Shown: piece by piece, positions 29,872 to 40,324 of the stretch | Layout: every line of letters begins with the position of its first letter | How positions within the stretch are numbered: the first letter of the stretch is position 1 | From: Methylophilaceae bacterium | GTDB lineage: Bacteria; Pseudomonadota; Gammaproteobacteria; Burkholderiales; Methylophilaceae | Assembly: GCA_905339275.1 (NCBI GenBank) | Contig: CAJPFK010000038.1 | Coordinates: forward strand, 124,001 to 188,000 | Length of the DNA stretch: 64,000 nucleotides | Direction: 5' to 3' | Position numbers and translations under genes: made by a program | Notes under the pieces: model-generated | What the model saw: only the letters and a program-made list of their open reading frames with translations | What the model was told of the DNA's origin: nothing | Database searches by the model: none

Positions 29872-30777
29872 ATGAAATTAGCAATGATCGGCTTGGGCAA
29901 GATGGGTGGCAACATGGCGTCCCGCCTGCTGCGCCATAAAATCGAAGTGGTTGGTTTCGATTTCAATCAGGACACAGTCAACCAGTTGGTCGCCAGGGAA
30001 GGCATGATTGGCGCTAAGTCCGTGGAAGACGCCGTCAGCAAGCTCTCCGGCCAGAAAATCGTCTGGCTCATGCTGCCGGCCGGTGAAATCACCGAAAACC
30101 AGATCAAAGACCTCGTGCCTTTGTTGAACAAGGGCGACATCGTTATCGATGGCGGCAACTCCAATTACAAACAAAGTATCCGTCGCGGCCAGTTCCTGGC
30201 TGAACACGGTATCGGCTTCATGGATTGCGGTACTTCCGGCGGCATCTGGGGCCTGGAAAACGGCTACTGCCTGATGTATGGCGGCAGCAAGGAAGATGCC
30301 GCCGTGCTGGAGCCTGTCATGAAAGCACTGACACATAAAGACCGCGGCTGGGCGCATGTAGGCCCGGTCGGTTCCGGCCACTTCACCAAAATGATACACA
30401 ACGGTATCGAGTACGGCATGATGCAGGCCATGGCTGAAGGTCTGGACCTGATCAAAGGCAAGGAGGAGTTCAATCTCGACCTGGCACAGATCACCGAACT
30501 GTGGCGTCACGGCTCCGTCGTCCGTAGCTGGCTGCTGGACCTGACTGCGGAAGCACTCAAGCATGACCAGCATCTGGGCGATGTTGCACCTTATGTCGCC
30601 GACTCCGGCGAGGGCCGCTGGACGGTAGTGGAAGCCGTTGAACAAGGCGTGGCAGCCCCGGTGCTGACCATTGCCCTGCAGATGCGCTTCGCCAGCCAGG
30701 ACGATCATGGCTACAGCTATAAGCTGCTTTCCATGATGCGCAACGCTTTCGGCGGCCACGCCGTCAAGACCCATTAA
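29872..30777 (+). CDS. gnd: 6-phosphogluconate dehydrogenase, short NAD-type
   Basis: Oxidative decarboxylation of 6-phosphogluconate to ribulose 5-phosphate. At 301 residues it belongs to the short class (YqeC-like), not the roughly 470-residue NADP enzymes. Motifs: MIGLGKMGGNMASRLL (nucleotide binding), CGTSGGIWGLENGY, and FTKMIHNGIEYG with the catalytic Lys. The acidic position after the second strand (VVGFDFN) favours NAD; this is an inference. A terminator follows and zwf has its own start beyond it. Confidence 0.93.
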   Translation: MKLAMIGLGKMGGNMASRLLRHKIEVVGFDFNQDTVNQLVAREGMIGAKSVEDAVSKLSGQKIVWLMLPAGEITENQIKDLVPLLNKGDIVIDGGNSNYKQSIRRGQFLAEHGIGFMDCGTSGGIWGLENGYCLMYGGSKEDAAVLEPVMKALTHKDRGWAHVGPVGSGHFTKMIHNGIEYGMMQAMAEGLDLIKGKEEFNLDLAQITELWRHGSVVRSWLLDLTAEALKHDQHLGDVAPYVADSGEGRWTVVEAVEQGVAAPVLTIALQMRFASQDDHGYSYKLLSMMRNAFGGHAVKTH

Positions 30778-30800
30778 GACGGTTTAACATAAATGGGTAA

Positions 30801-30835
30801 AGGCGCATTTGCTACCCGCGGATGCGCCTTTTTTA
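30801..30835 (+). terminator. Intrinsic terminator after gnd
   Basis: Eight-base arms at 30801-30808 and 30822-30829 with a 13-base loop, followed by a six-T run. It separates gnd from zwf. Confidence 0.85.
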
Positions 30836-30918
30836 TGTCATCGGCAAATTATTAAAACCCGGTAAAAACCTGTAAAATTACGGGCTTGTTCTTCAATAGA
30901 CCAACGGAATCCTCACTC

Positions 30919-32397
<1,479 letters not shown>

Positions 32398-32408
32398 TCA
32401 ACCTGATA

Positions 32409-32433
32409 CGCAGGGGCAATAGTTGCCCCTGCG
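32409..32433 (+). terminator. Perfect 11-bp hairpin between zwf and dcd, no T-tract
   Basis: Arms 32409-32419 and 32423-32433 pair exactly around a TAG loop. Without a T-run it is more likely an RNA 3'-end stabiliser or a weak stop than a classic terminator. Confidence 0.45.
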
Positions 32434-32455
32434 ATCCACTCAACAAGGGAACCCA

Positions 32456-33031
<576 letters not shown>

Positions 33032-33042
33032 TGCCTGGACAG

Positions 33043-33092
33043 TTGTCTCATCACACGTTCGTGCTATATTGCGCCGCTTGTAACCTTACAAG
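33043..33092 (+). promoter_or_regulatory. Candidate sigma-70 promoter with start-site dyad before the decarboxylase
   Basis: TTGTCT at 33043-33048 and TATATT at 33065-33070 are 16 bases apart, a plausible -35/-10 pair. A perfect dyad, CTTGTAA-CC-TTACAAG, follows at 33077-33092 where transcription would start, a usual repressor position. The dyad could also be a small RNA hairpin in the leader. Confidence 0.45.
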
Positions 33093-33129
33093 TGCGTTAT
33101 AGCGAGCCGGCAAGCCTCAGGAGGCCTCA

Positions 33130-35373
33130 ATGAAGTTTAGATTCCCAGTAGTCATCATTGACGAAGATTTTCGCTCTGAAAATTCATCAGGCCTCGGCAT
33201 ACGAGTGCTTGCAAAAGCCATCGAAAACGAAGGTTATGAAGTACTCGGTGTGACAAGCTATGGTGACCTGACTTCATTCGCCCAGCAACAAAGCCGTGCT
33301 TCAGCTTTCATCCTCTCTATCGATGATGAGGAAATCGTCGAGGAAAAGCCGGAAGCACTGGATAACCTGCGCAAATTCGTCGACGAGATCCGTTACCGCA
33401 ACGAAGAGATCCCGATTTTCCTGCATGGTGAAACGCGTACTTCACGCCACATTCCCAACGAGATTCTGCGTGAACTGAATGGCTTCATTCACATGCATGA
33501 AGATACGCCGGAATTCGTTGCCCGCTATATCGTACGCGAAGCGCGTACTTACCTGGACAGCCTGGCACCGCCGTTCTTCCGCGCTCTGGTGCACTATGCA
33601 GCAGACGGTTCATACTCATGGCATTGCCCAGGCCACTCAGGCGGCGTTGCCTTCCTGAAATCCCCTGTCGGCCAGATGTTCCACCAGTTCTTTGGCGAGA
33701 ACATGTTGCGGGCCGATGTCTGCAATGCGGTGGATGAGCTTGGCCAGTTGCTTGACCATACGGGCCCGGTTGCCGCATCCGAGCGGAATGCCGCGCGTAT
33801 TTTCAACTGCGACCATTTGTATTTTGTCACCAACGGCACGTCAACCTCGAACAAGATTGTCTGGAATTCGACCGTCGCCCCGGGCGACATCGTCGTCGTC
33901 GACCGCAACTGCCACAAGTCGGTATTGCATTCCATTATCATGACCGGCGCGATTCCTGTTTTCCTGATGCCGACCCGCAACCATTTCGGCATCATCGGCC
34001 CCATCCCCAAGGAGGAGTTCTCCTGGGAGAACATCCAGAAAAAGATCAGGGCCAACCCTTTCGCAACGGACAAGAACGCCAAACCGCGCGTGCTGACCAT
34101 CACGCAATCGACCTATGATGGCGTGCTCTATAACGTGGAAGAAATCAAGGAAATGCTGGATGGCAAAATCGACACCCTGCATTTCGATGAAGCCTGGCTG
34201 CCGCATGCGACTTTCCATGATTTCTACGGCGATTACCATGCCATCGGCGCGGACCGCCCGCGCTGCAAGGAATCCATGGTGTTCTCGACGCAATCCACGC
34301 ACAAGCTATTGGCCGGATTGAGCCAGGCTTCGCAGATCCTGGTGCAGGATGCAATAGAAAATCACCTGGATCGCGATGTGTTCAACGAAGCCTATCTGAT
34401 GCACACCTCCACCAGCCCGCAATATTCGATTATCGCCAGTTGCGACGTCGCCGCCGCGATGATGGAAGCGCCGGGTGGTACGGCACTGGTTGAAGAATCA
34501 CTGCGTGAAGCGCTGGATTTCCGCCGCGCCATGCGCAAGGTAGATGAAGAATGGGGCGCCGACTGGTGGTTCAAGGTCTGGGGTCCGAATGATCTTTCCG
34601 AAGAAGGTCTGGAAGAACGTGAAGCCTGGATGTTGAAAGCCAACGAGCGCTGGCACGGTTTCGGCAACCTTGCCGAGGGCTTCAACATGCTGGACCCGAT
34701 CAAGGCGACCATCATCACCCCGGGATTGGATGTGGACGGTTCGTTCTCGGAGGAATTCGGCATCCCCGCTGCCCTTGTCACCAAGTACCTGGCCGAACAC
34801 GGCGTGATTGTCGAGAAAACCGGGCTTTATTCATTCTTCATCATGTTCACCATCGGCATTACCAAAGGCCGCTGGAATACACTGGTTGCCGCGCTGCAGC
34901 AATTCAAGGATGACTACGACAAAAACCAGCCATGCTGGAAAGTATTGCCGGAATTCGTGCTGAAACAGCCGCGTTATGAACGCATCGGCCTGCGTGACCT
35001 GAGTACGCAGATTCATGAAGTCTATAAAGCCAACGACGTAGCGCGGCTGACCACGGAGATGTACCTGTCCGACATGGTACCCGCGATGAAACCGACCGAT
35101 GCGTTTGCCAGAATGGCGCACCGCAAAATTGACCGCGTGGCGATTGATGACCTGGAAGGCCGCATCACGGCAGTCCTGCTGACGCCTTATCCGCCGGGCA
35201 TCCCGCTGCTGATCCCAGGTGAACAATTCAACAGGAAGATTGTGAATTACCTGCGGTTCGCCCGCGATTTCAACGAGCGCTTCCCCGGTTTCGAGACCGA
35301 TGTGCATGGCCTCGTCAAGGGCATGGTCGATGGCAAATCGAAATATTACGTGGACTGCGTCACGCAGGCTTAA
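33130..35373 (+). CDS. Orn/Lys/Arg decarboxylase (arginine or lysine decarboxylase)
   Basis: A 747-residue PLP enzyme of the AdiA/LdcC/SpeC fold. A receiver-like 'wing' domain (about 1-130) precedes the aminotransferase-like core, which has WHCPGHSGG, VTNGTSTSNKIV, LHFDEAWL and the PLP lysine in STQSTHKLLAGLSQ; a C-terminal domain (about 620-747) follows. Size and core fit AdiA-type arginine decarboxylases best, but lysine or ornithine cannot be excluded from sequence alone. A strong ribosome-binding site (AGGAGG) precedes the ATG. A role in polyamine synthesis is likely, as no acid-stress antiporter lies next to it. Confidence 0.87.
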   Translation: MKFRFPVVIIDEDFRSENSSGLGIRVLAKAIENEGYEVLGVTSYGDLTSFAQQQSRASAFILSIDDEEIVEEKPEALDNLRKFVDEIRYRNEEIPIFLHGETRTSRHIPNEILRELNGFIHMHEDTPEFVARYIVREARTYLDSLAPPFFRALVHYAADGSYSWHCPGHSGGVAFLKSPVGQMFHQFFGENMLRADVCNAVDELGQLLDHTGPVAASERNAARIFNCDHLYFVTNGTSTSNKIVWNSTVAPGDIVVVDRNCHKSVLHSIIMTGAIPVFLMPTRNHFGIIGPIPKEEFSWENIQKKIRANPFATDKNAKPRVLTITQSTYDGVLYNVEEIKEMLDGKIDTLHFDEAWLPHATFHDFYGDYHAIGADRPRCKESMVFSTQSTHKLLAGLSQASQILVQDAIENHLDRDVFNEAYLMHTSTSPQYSIIASCDVAAAMMEAPGGTALVEESLREALDFRRAMRKVDEEWGADWWFKVWGPNDLSEEGLEEREAWMLKANERWHGFGNLAEGFNMLDPIKATIITPGLDVDGSFSEEFGIPAALVTKYLAEHGVIVEKTGLYSFFIMFTIGITKGRWNTLVAALQQFKDDYDKNQPCWKVLPEFVLKQPRYERIGLRDLSTQIHEVYKANDVARLTTEMYLSDMVPAMKPTDAFARMAHRKIDRVAIDDLEGRITAVLLTPYPPGIPLLIPGEQFNRKIVNYLRFARDFNERFPGFETDVHGLVKGMVDGKSKYYVDCVTQA

Positions 35374-35885
35374 GGAAGCGCCGACCCTGTTTCGGCAGGG
35401 CAATGAGCACGGCGATACGTGACATAGCTGAAGCTCAGGCCCTGCGCGGAAACATGGGCCTCGCGCGAGATTTCCTGCCACTGGCTGAAATCCAGCGCCG
35501 GGAAAAATGCGTCGCCGTCGTATTCGGCATGCACCTCCGTCATGTACAGCGTGCTCGCCAGCCTGAATCCTTCTGCATACAGCTCTGCGCCGCCGATCAG
35601 GAATGCCTCGCTATCGTCTCCGCACAGGGAAACGGCCTCTTCCAGCGAGTGGGCGATCAGTGCTCCTTCTACTGCGTAATCGCGGTTACGCGTCACGATC
35701 ACTGTCGTTCTGCCCGGTAACAGGCGATTCAGCGATGCATAGGTTTTTCTCCCCATGATGATATGATGACCGGTAGTCAGTGCCCGAAATCGTTTCAAAT
35801 CTTCCGGTAGATGCCAGGGCAATGTATTGTTCACGCCAATCACACCATTACTGGCGACAGCGACAATGAGGGAAAGTGATGTCAT
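35370..35885 (-). CDS. folA: Dihydrofolate reductase
   Basis: Reduces dihydrofolate with NADPH. The 171 residues include NGVIGVNNTLPWHLPEDLK (active-site loop), HHIIMGRKTYASL and FLIGGAELY. The C-terminus overlaps the decarboxylase stop by 4 bases from the other strand. Thymidylate synthase, its usual partner, lies 24 kb away here. Confidence 0.95.
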   Translation of the reverse strand: MTSLSLIVAVASNGVIGVNNTLPWHLPEDLKRFRALTTGHHIIMGRKTYASLNRLLPGRTTVIVTRNRDYAVEGALIAHSLEEAVSLCGDDSEAFLIGGAELYAEGFRLASTLYMTEVHAEYDGDAFFPALDFSQWQEISREAHVSAQGLSFSYVTYRRAHCPAETGSALP

Positions 35886-35932
35886 ACCGGCATTATACTT
35901 TCTGTTCCGACATGAGGCCGTGAGAAATTAGA

Positions 35933-37369
35933 TTGCGTATTACCTATCCACGATCATTCCTGAGACTTCTGTTACTTGGCTTCGGGCTTGCCATGCTGCC
36001 CTTGCTCTTTGCATTCGGCAATGCCTCGCTCTATGTGGACCGGCTTGCCGAGCAAAGCCAGAGTACGCTGGCACAGGCAGTGCAGGCCACAAGAACCAGC
36101 AGGGTGCTAATTGAACAGTTGAATGTCATGGAACGCAGCGCCAGGCAGTATTTCGTTCTGGAAGACAAGCTGCTGCTGGATAACTACCAACTGGCCCATG
36201 ACAAATTTATCGGTGCAATACGCGAGCTTTCCGCGATTCCCCTGGGAAAGGACCAGCGGCAGGCGCTGAGGCAACTCACCGATGACGAATCCAGGCTCTA
36301 CAACGATATCCTGATCCAGACCCACGCATTGACGCCTCCGGAAACCATCGTCGCGGAATTTTACGATCTCTCCGGGCAGGCCCAGGAAATCCTTGAAGAG
36401 AATAACCGCCTGATCGACCGGGAGTCCCAGGCGCTTTCCGACGCGGCTCAGAAAACCCAGCAAATGATGCTGCAGCAAACCGTGACGCTGGTTCCCGTCG
36501 CACTGATTGTCGCGCTGATTATCACATTCCTGGTCGCCCAGCCCATCAGGCGCATGGATGCCGCAATACGGCGCCTGGGAGAAGGAAAGTATTCCGAACC
36601 CATCAGTATCGACGGCCCGGGCGATTTACACAGCCTGGGCGAGCGGCTCAACTGGCTACGCGGACAACTGGAAGAACTGGAACAGCAGAAACAGCGTTTT
36701 CTACGCCATATCTCGCACGAACTGAAAACGCCCTTGACGGCGATCAGGGAAGGCAGCGAACTGCTGCATGACGAAGTAGGCGGCACGCTCACCCCCCAGC
36801 AGCGCGAGATTGCCGAGATCATTCGCGAGAGCAGCGTGCGCCTGCAGAAGATGATTGAGAACCTGCTGAGCTTCACCGCCGTCCAGTTCCAGAAGCCTAC
36901 GTTGAGAAAGGAACTTGTTTCGGTCAACAAGCTGATGGAAAAGGTTCTCGAGAGTTATGCGCTCAGCATCAGCAGCAAGGAAATCAATATCATCAAGGAT
37001 TTCATTCCGCAAAGATTAAGGGCCGACAAGGAAAAGTTGCAAACGATTCTCGACAACCTCATTTCAAATGCGATTAAATACACGCCTCAGTCCGGTACCA
37101 TACATTTAAGTATCAAGGATTCGGAACATGCTGTTGTCATTGAGGTCCATGATGGAGGTCCGGGCGTGATGGCGGCTGACCGTGCAAGGCTGTTCGACCC
37201 TTTTTATCGCGGCAGTGGCGTGCAGGACAGCCTGATCAAAGGCAGCGGGCTTGGATTGTCGATAGCAAAAGAATATGTTGATGCGCATGGCGGCGAGATT
37301 ACATTATTACCCTCTACACAAGGAGCCCATTTTCGCGTGTATTTACCTGTGGAACCCATAACCTTATGA
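35933..37369 (+). CDS. glrK: GlrK/QseE-like sensor histidine kinase
   Basis: A 478-residue kinase with two membrane helices (about 9-27 and 182-202) around a helical periplasmic domain, then HAMP (about 203-255), HisKA with the phosphorylatable His in FLRHISHELKTPLTAIREG, and an HATPase domain (DNLISNAIKY, GPGVMAADR, GSGLGLSIAKEYV). Start is TTG at 35933. The next two genes, a QseG-like lipoprotein and a sigma-54 activator, overlap end to end; this is the glrK-qseG-glrR gene order of enterobacteria, a system tied to envelope signals. Confidence 0.88.
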   Translation: MRITYPRSFLRLLLLGFGLAMLPLLFAFGNASLYVDRLAEQSQSTLAQAVQATRTSRVLIEQLNVMERSARQYFVLEDKLLLDNYQLAHDKFIGAIRELSAIPLGKDQRQALRQLTDDESRLYNDILIQTHALTPPETIVAEFYDLSGQAQEILEENNRLIDRESQALSDAAQKTQQMMLQQTVTLVPVALIVALIITFLVAQPIRRMDAAIRRLGEGKYSEPISIDGPGDLHSLGERLNWLRGQLEELEQQKQRFLRHISHELKTPLTAIREGSELLHDEVGGTLTPQQREIAEIIRESSVRLQKMIENLLSFTAVQFQKPTLRKELVSVNKLMEKVLESYALSISSKEINIIKDFIPQRLRADKEKLQTILDNLISNAIKYTPQSGTIHLSIKDSEHAVVIEVHDGGPGVMAADRARLFDPFYRGSGVQDSLIKGSGLGLSIAKEYVDAHGGEITLLPSTQGAHFRVYLPVEPITL

Positions 37370-37938
37370 CCGTAAATACTAAATTCCTGCCCATCTGCCT
37401 CCTGCTGACGCTGGCAGCGTGTGCGCCGCTGCCCAAGAAAAATGAGCCGGGTGAAAATTCAGCGGCTGATGCGACCGTACCCGTACAGGTGATTCATGTC
37501 GGCAAAGACAACCTCCTGGAATTTTCTGCGCAGTTCATCGAACTGACGGTGGAGGCGCAACGCAGGGAGCTGGCCAGTGTAAGCCAGGCCGCCCAGAACA
37601 AGACGGACCTGAAATCCAGAATGCAGCTTGCATTGATCTATGCCCTTCCCGGCAGCCGTCTGCGGGACCACAGCAAAGCCTTGCCTCTCCTGGAGGATTT
37701 GCTTAACGAAAAAAACCTGGACAACGAAAGCAAGCTGCTGGCAACCATCTTCAGGGATCATATCAGCGACACCAACAAGGCCAACCAGAAGATGCGCGAC
37801 GAACTGAAACGCACCGATGCCGCACAGCAGAAACTCGACGATACGCAAAAGAAACTGGATGAACTGCAAAAGAAACTGAATGATCTGAAGAATATCGAAA
37901 AAACCATGGTGGACCGCGATCAGGGAAACAAGAAATGA
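37366..37938 (+). CDS. QseG-like outer-membrane lipoprotein of the GlrKR system
   Basis: A 190-residue lipoprotein (signal LLLTLAAC, lipidated Cys near residue 19). The middle is helical and the last 45 residues form a Lys/Asp/Leu-rich coiled coil (KLDDTQKKLDELQKKLNDLK). It overlaps glrK and glrR by 4 bases on each side. In E. coli QseG sits between glrK and glrR and interacts with the kinase; the same position and lipoprotein nature support that role here, though sequence similarity looks weak by eye. Confidence 0.72.
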   Translation: MTVNTKFLPICLLLTLAACAPLPKKNEPGENSAADATVPVQVIHVGKDNLLEFSAQFIELTVEAQRRELASVSQAAQNKTDLKSRMQLALIYALPGSRLRDHSKALPLLEDLLNEKNLDNESKLLATIFRDHISDTNKANQKMRDELKRTDAAQQKLDDTQKKLDELQKKLNDLKNIEKTMVDRDQGNKK

Positions 37939-39338
37939 GCAGCCTGAGCCATGCAGCGCAACAGCACCATGCCGGACAAAGAATCCTCACGGTGGATGAT
38001 GACCCGGATATCCTCAAGCTCCTGAACATGCGCCTGCAGGCAGCAGGTTACCAGGTAATGTCCGCCAGTAACGGCGAGGAAGCGCTCGCACAAATTTCCA
38101 TCAGCCGCCCGGCACTCGTTATCAGCGACCTGCGCATGCCCGGCATGGATGGCCTGGCCTTATTCGATGCAATACATCAAACCGACCCGGCGTTGCCCTT
38201 GATCATGCTGACGGCTCACGGCTCCATCCCGGAGGCAGTAGATGCCACACAGCGTGGTGTATTCGGTTTTCTGACCAAGCCGTTCGACAGCAAAACGCTA
38301 TTGCAGCAAGTTGAAGCCGCATTGCGCATGACGGCCGGCGCGGAACCCGCCGCAGGGCAGATGGATGAAGACAAGTGGCGTGAAGCCATTGTCACCCGCA
38401 GCCCCCAGATGGAAAACCTGCTCGGGCAGGCGAAACTGATTGCATCCTCGGATGCCAGCGCCTTCATCCAGGGTGAAAGCGGCACCGGCAAGGAACTTCT
38501 TGCCCGCGCAATTCATCATGCCAGCCCCCGTAAAAATAAGCCATTCATTGCCATCAATTGCGGCGCAATGCCGGAGGCGCTGCTTGAATCGGAACTGTTC
38601 GGCCACACCAAGGGCGCCTTCACCGGCGCGCTGCGCGATCATAAAGGATTATTCCAGGCAGCCGACAACGGAACCCTTTTCCTTGATGAAATCGGCGACA
38701 TGCCATTACCGCTGCAGGTCAAGCTCCTGCGTGCGCTACAGGAGCAGACCGTCAGGCCGGTAGGCTCCAACGCCAGTATTCCCATTGACGTCCGCGTCAT
38801 CTCCGCCACTCACAGGAACCTGGCCGAGGAAATGAAGGCAGGCCGCTTCAGGGAGGATTTGTACTATCGGATCAATGTGGTCGGGCTGGAAATTCCCCCG
38901 CTGTCTGCACGGCGCGAGGACATCTCCCTGCTGGCGAACAACTTTCTCAACCAGGTAAGTGAAAAATACGGTAAAAAGCTCAACGGCTTCGCCCCGGAAG
39001 CAATGGAACTCCTGATTGCCGCCCCATGGCCCGGCAACGTCCGCCAGTTACAGAACATCGTCGAGCAGACCGTCGTGCTTTCCACAACGCCGCTCATTCC
39101 CGCTTCATTGGTGCAAAAAGCCTTGCAGGATGATATTGGCGGCATACAGCCGTTTGAAACCGCACGCAAGAATTTTGAGCGCGATTACCTGATCAAGCTG
39201 CTGAAGGCGACCAATGGCAGCGTAACGCAAGCAGCAAGGCTTGCTCAACGCAACCGCACCGAGTTCTACAAGCTGCTGCAAAGGCACCAATTGACACCGG
39301 CGTTGTTCAAAGACGACAACACCAATCAACCGTCGTGA
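37935..39338 (+). CDS. glrR: GlrR/QseF-like sigma-54-dependent response regulator
   Basis: A 467-residue NtrC-family regulator. Receiver domain about 16-130 (DDD near 23, phospho-acceptor in VISDLRMPGMDG), AAA+ domain about 150-380 with Walker A GESGTGKE, the sigma-54 contact loop GAFTGA, Walker B GTLFLDEIGD, and a C-terminal Fis-type HTH (ATNGSVTQAARLAQRNRTEFYKLL). It needs sigma-54, and a clear -24/-12 promoter with a matching upstream site lies directly downstream, before the next gene. Confidence 0.92.
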   Translation: MSSLSHAAQQHHAGQRILTVDDDPDILKLLNMRLQAAGYQVMSASNGEEALAQISISRPALVISDLRMPGMDGLALFDAIHQTDPALPLIMLTAHGSIPEAVDATQRGVFGFLTKPFDSKTLLQQVEAALRMTAGAEPAAGQMDEDKWREAIVTRSPQMENLLGQAKLIASSDASAFIQGESGTGKELLARAIHHASPRKNKPFIAINCGAMPEALLESELFGHTKGAFTGALRDHKGLFQAADNGTLFLDEIGDMPLPLQVKLLRALQEQTVRPVGSNASIPIDVRVISATHRNLAEEMKAGRFREDLYYRINVVGLEIPPLSARREDISLLANNFLNQVSEKYGKKLNGFAPEAMELLIAAPWPGNVRQLQNIVEQTVVLSTTPLIPASLVQKALQDDIGGIQPFETARKNFERDYLIKLLKATNGSVTQAARLAQRNRTEFYKLLQRHQLTPALFKDDNTNQPS

Positions 39339-39395
39339 TTTTGAGACATTTTAAACTTAATATTTTCAATAACTTACAGAAACTCCTATACGCAC

Positions 39396-39413
39396 TGTCT
39401 CTGATCGGGAACA
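39396..39413 (+). promoter_or_regulatory. Candidate GlrR upstream binding site
   Basis: TGTC-N10-AACA, one base from the enterobacterial GlrR consensus TGTC-N10-GACA as I recall it. It lies about 65 bases upstream of the -24/-12 promoter, a normal enhancer distance, and about 60 bases after the glrR stop codon. Confidence 0.55.
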
Positions 39414-39478
39414 GAATCATCCCCTTCCCCGGTTCCCATAAAACTCATATCCAATTGTTTTAATTGAATAAAATGTAG

Positions 39479-39496
39479 TTGGCACGGTACCTGCTA
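39479..39496 (+). promoter_or_regulatory. Sigma-54 (-24/-12) promoter
   Basis: TTGGCACGGTACCTGCTA has GG and GC exactly 10 bases apart and matches the TTGGCACG-N4-TTGCW consensus except one base in the -12 element. The predicted start of transcription is near 39505, with a TTGGAG ribosome site and ATG at 39529 following. Confidence 0.75.
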
Positions 39497-39528
39497 ACTT
39501 CTTCAGTGAAATTAATTGGAGTATCTGC

Positions 39529-40074
39529 ATGAACATTATCGATGAGATTCGGCACACACTAAGCTCAAAATTCGCATTTCTTGCGCTGATTACCATTTTT
39601 ACATTGTCAGTCTCCAGCCTCAGCATGGTGGTCTATGCGGCGGGCACGGAAAATATTCAGGAACAGGCGCCACTGGCAACCGAATTCAGGAAACTGGATG
39701 TTGTTGATACGGACAACAGGCTTTCGCGGGATGAAGCGCTAAAAGACAAGGATATCGCAACAAACTTTGACAAGGCCGATGTCAACAACGATGGCCTGCT
39801 GGACCTGGATGAATATGCCAATTTCAAGAGCAGCGAGCAAAAGAAGCGCGTTGAAGCCTTCGTGGAAGATGCTGCCGTTACCGCCAAGGTCAAGGCTGAG
39901 CTGATTAAGGATGCCGGCATGAAAGGCATCGACATCAGCGTAGAAACACACAAGGGTCAGGTCATTCTTAGTGGTTTTGTCTCAAATGGCGAGCAACTGC
40001 TGCGTGCGGTTCATATTGCCTCAGGCGTTCGTGGCGTGCAGTCCGTCAAGAACGCGCTCATCATCAAGGGCTAA
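39529..40074 (+). CDS. Periplasmic EF-hand and BON domain protein
   Basis: A 181-residue protein. An N-terminal hydrophobic segment (about 14-38) ends in VVYAAG, a signal peptide or anchor. An EF-hand pair follows: a degenerate loop (DVVDTDNRLSRDEA) and a canonical 12-residue calcium loop (DVNNDGLLDLDE, all ligand positions kept). A BON domain fills about 108-181 (VTAKVKAELI, GIDISVETHKGQVILSG, VKNALIIKG). BON domains bind lipid or envelope surfaces. It is the first gene behind the sigma-54 promoter. Function unknown; calcium-dependent envelope binding is an inference. Confidence 0.82.
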   Translation: MNIIDEIRHTLSSKFAFLALITIFTLSVSSLSMVVYAAGTENIQEQAPLATEFRKLDVVDTDNRLSRDEALKDKDIATNFDKADVNNDGLLDLDEYANFKSSEQKKRVEAFVEDAAVTAKVKAELIKDAGMKGIDISVETHKGQVILSGFVSNGEQLLRAVHIASGVRGVQSVKNALIIKG

Positions 40075-40081
40075 GTTAATC

Positions 40082-40303
40082 ATGTCTGATACCCCCAGAA
40101 TATCCGGCCGCGCCAAACTCCTGCTACTGGTCATACTTTGCGTGCTGTCTGCGCCAGTCATTTCCGAATCGCTGGTATTTACCGCAGGAAGCCCCAAGAC
40201 GCTCTCAGTCTGGCCATTCCTACTGGGTATGTGGATTGTCTGGTCGGTCTGGTGGTACTGGCGCGTTGAGTTCACCTCAACTGATGCACAGGTTCAAGAT
40301 TAA
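40082..40303 (+). CDS. Small two-helix inner-membrane protein of unknown function
   Basis: A 73-residue protein starting MSDTPRISG at 40082. One helix spans about 12-30 (LLLLVILCVLSAPVI) and another about 45-62 (WPFLLGMWIVWSVWWYW), with a short polar tail. It sits 7 bases after the EF-hand/BON gene and 21 bases before the glycine-zipper gene, so it probably shares their promoter. I do not recognise the family. Confidence 0.65.
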   Translation: MSDTPRISGRAKLLLLVILCVLSAPVISESLVFTAGSPKTLSVWPFLLGMWIVWSVWWYWRVEFTSTDAQVQD

Positions 40304-40324
40304 GGAATTCGAGAGAACAGCCCC

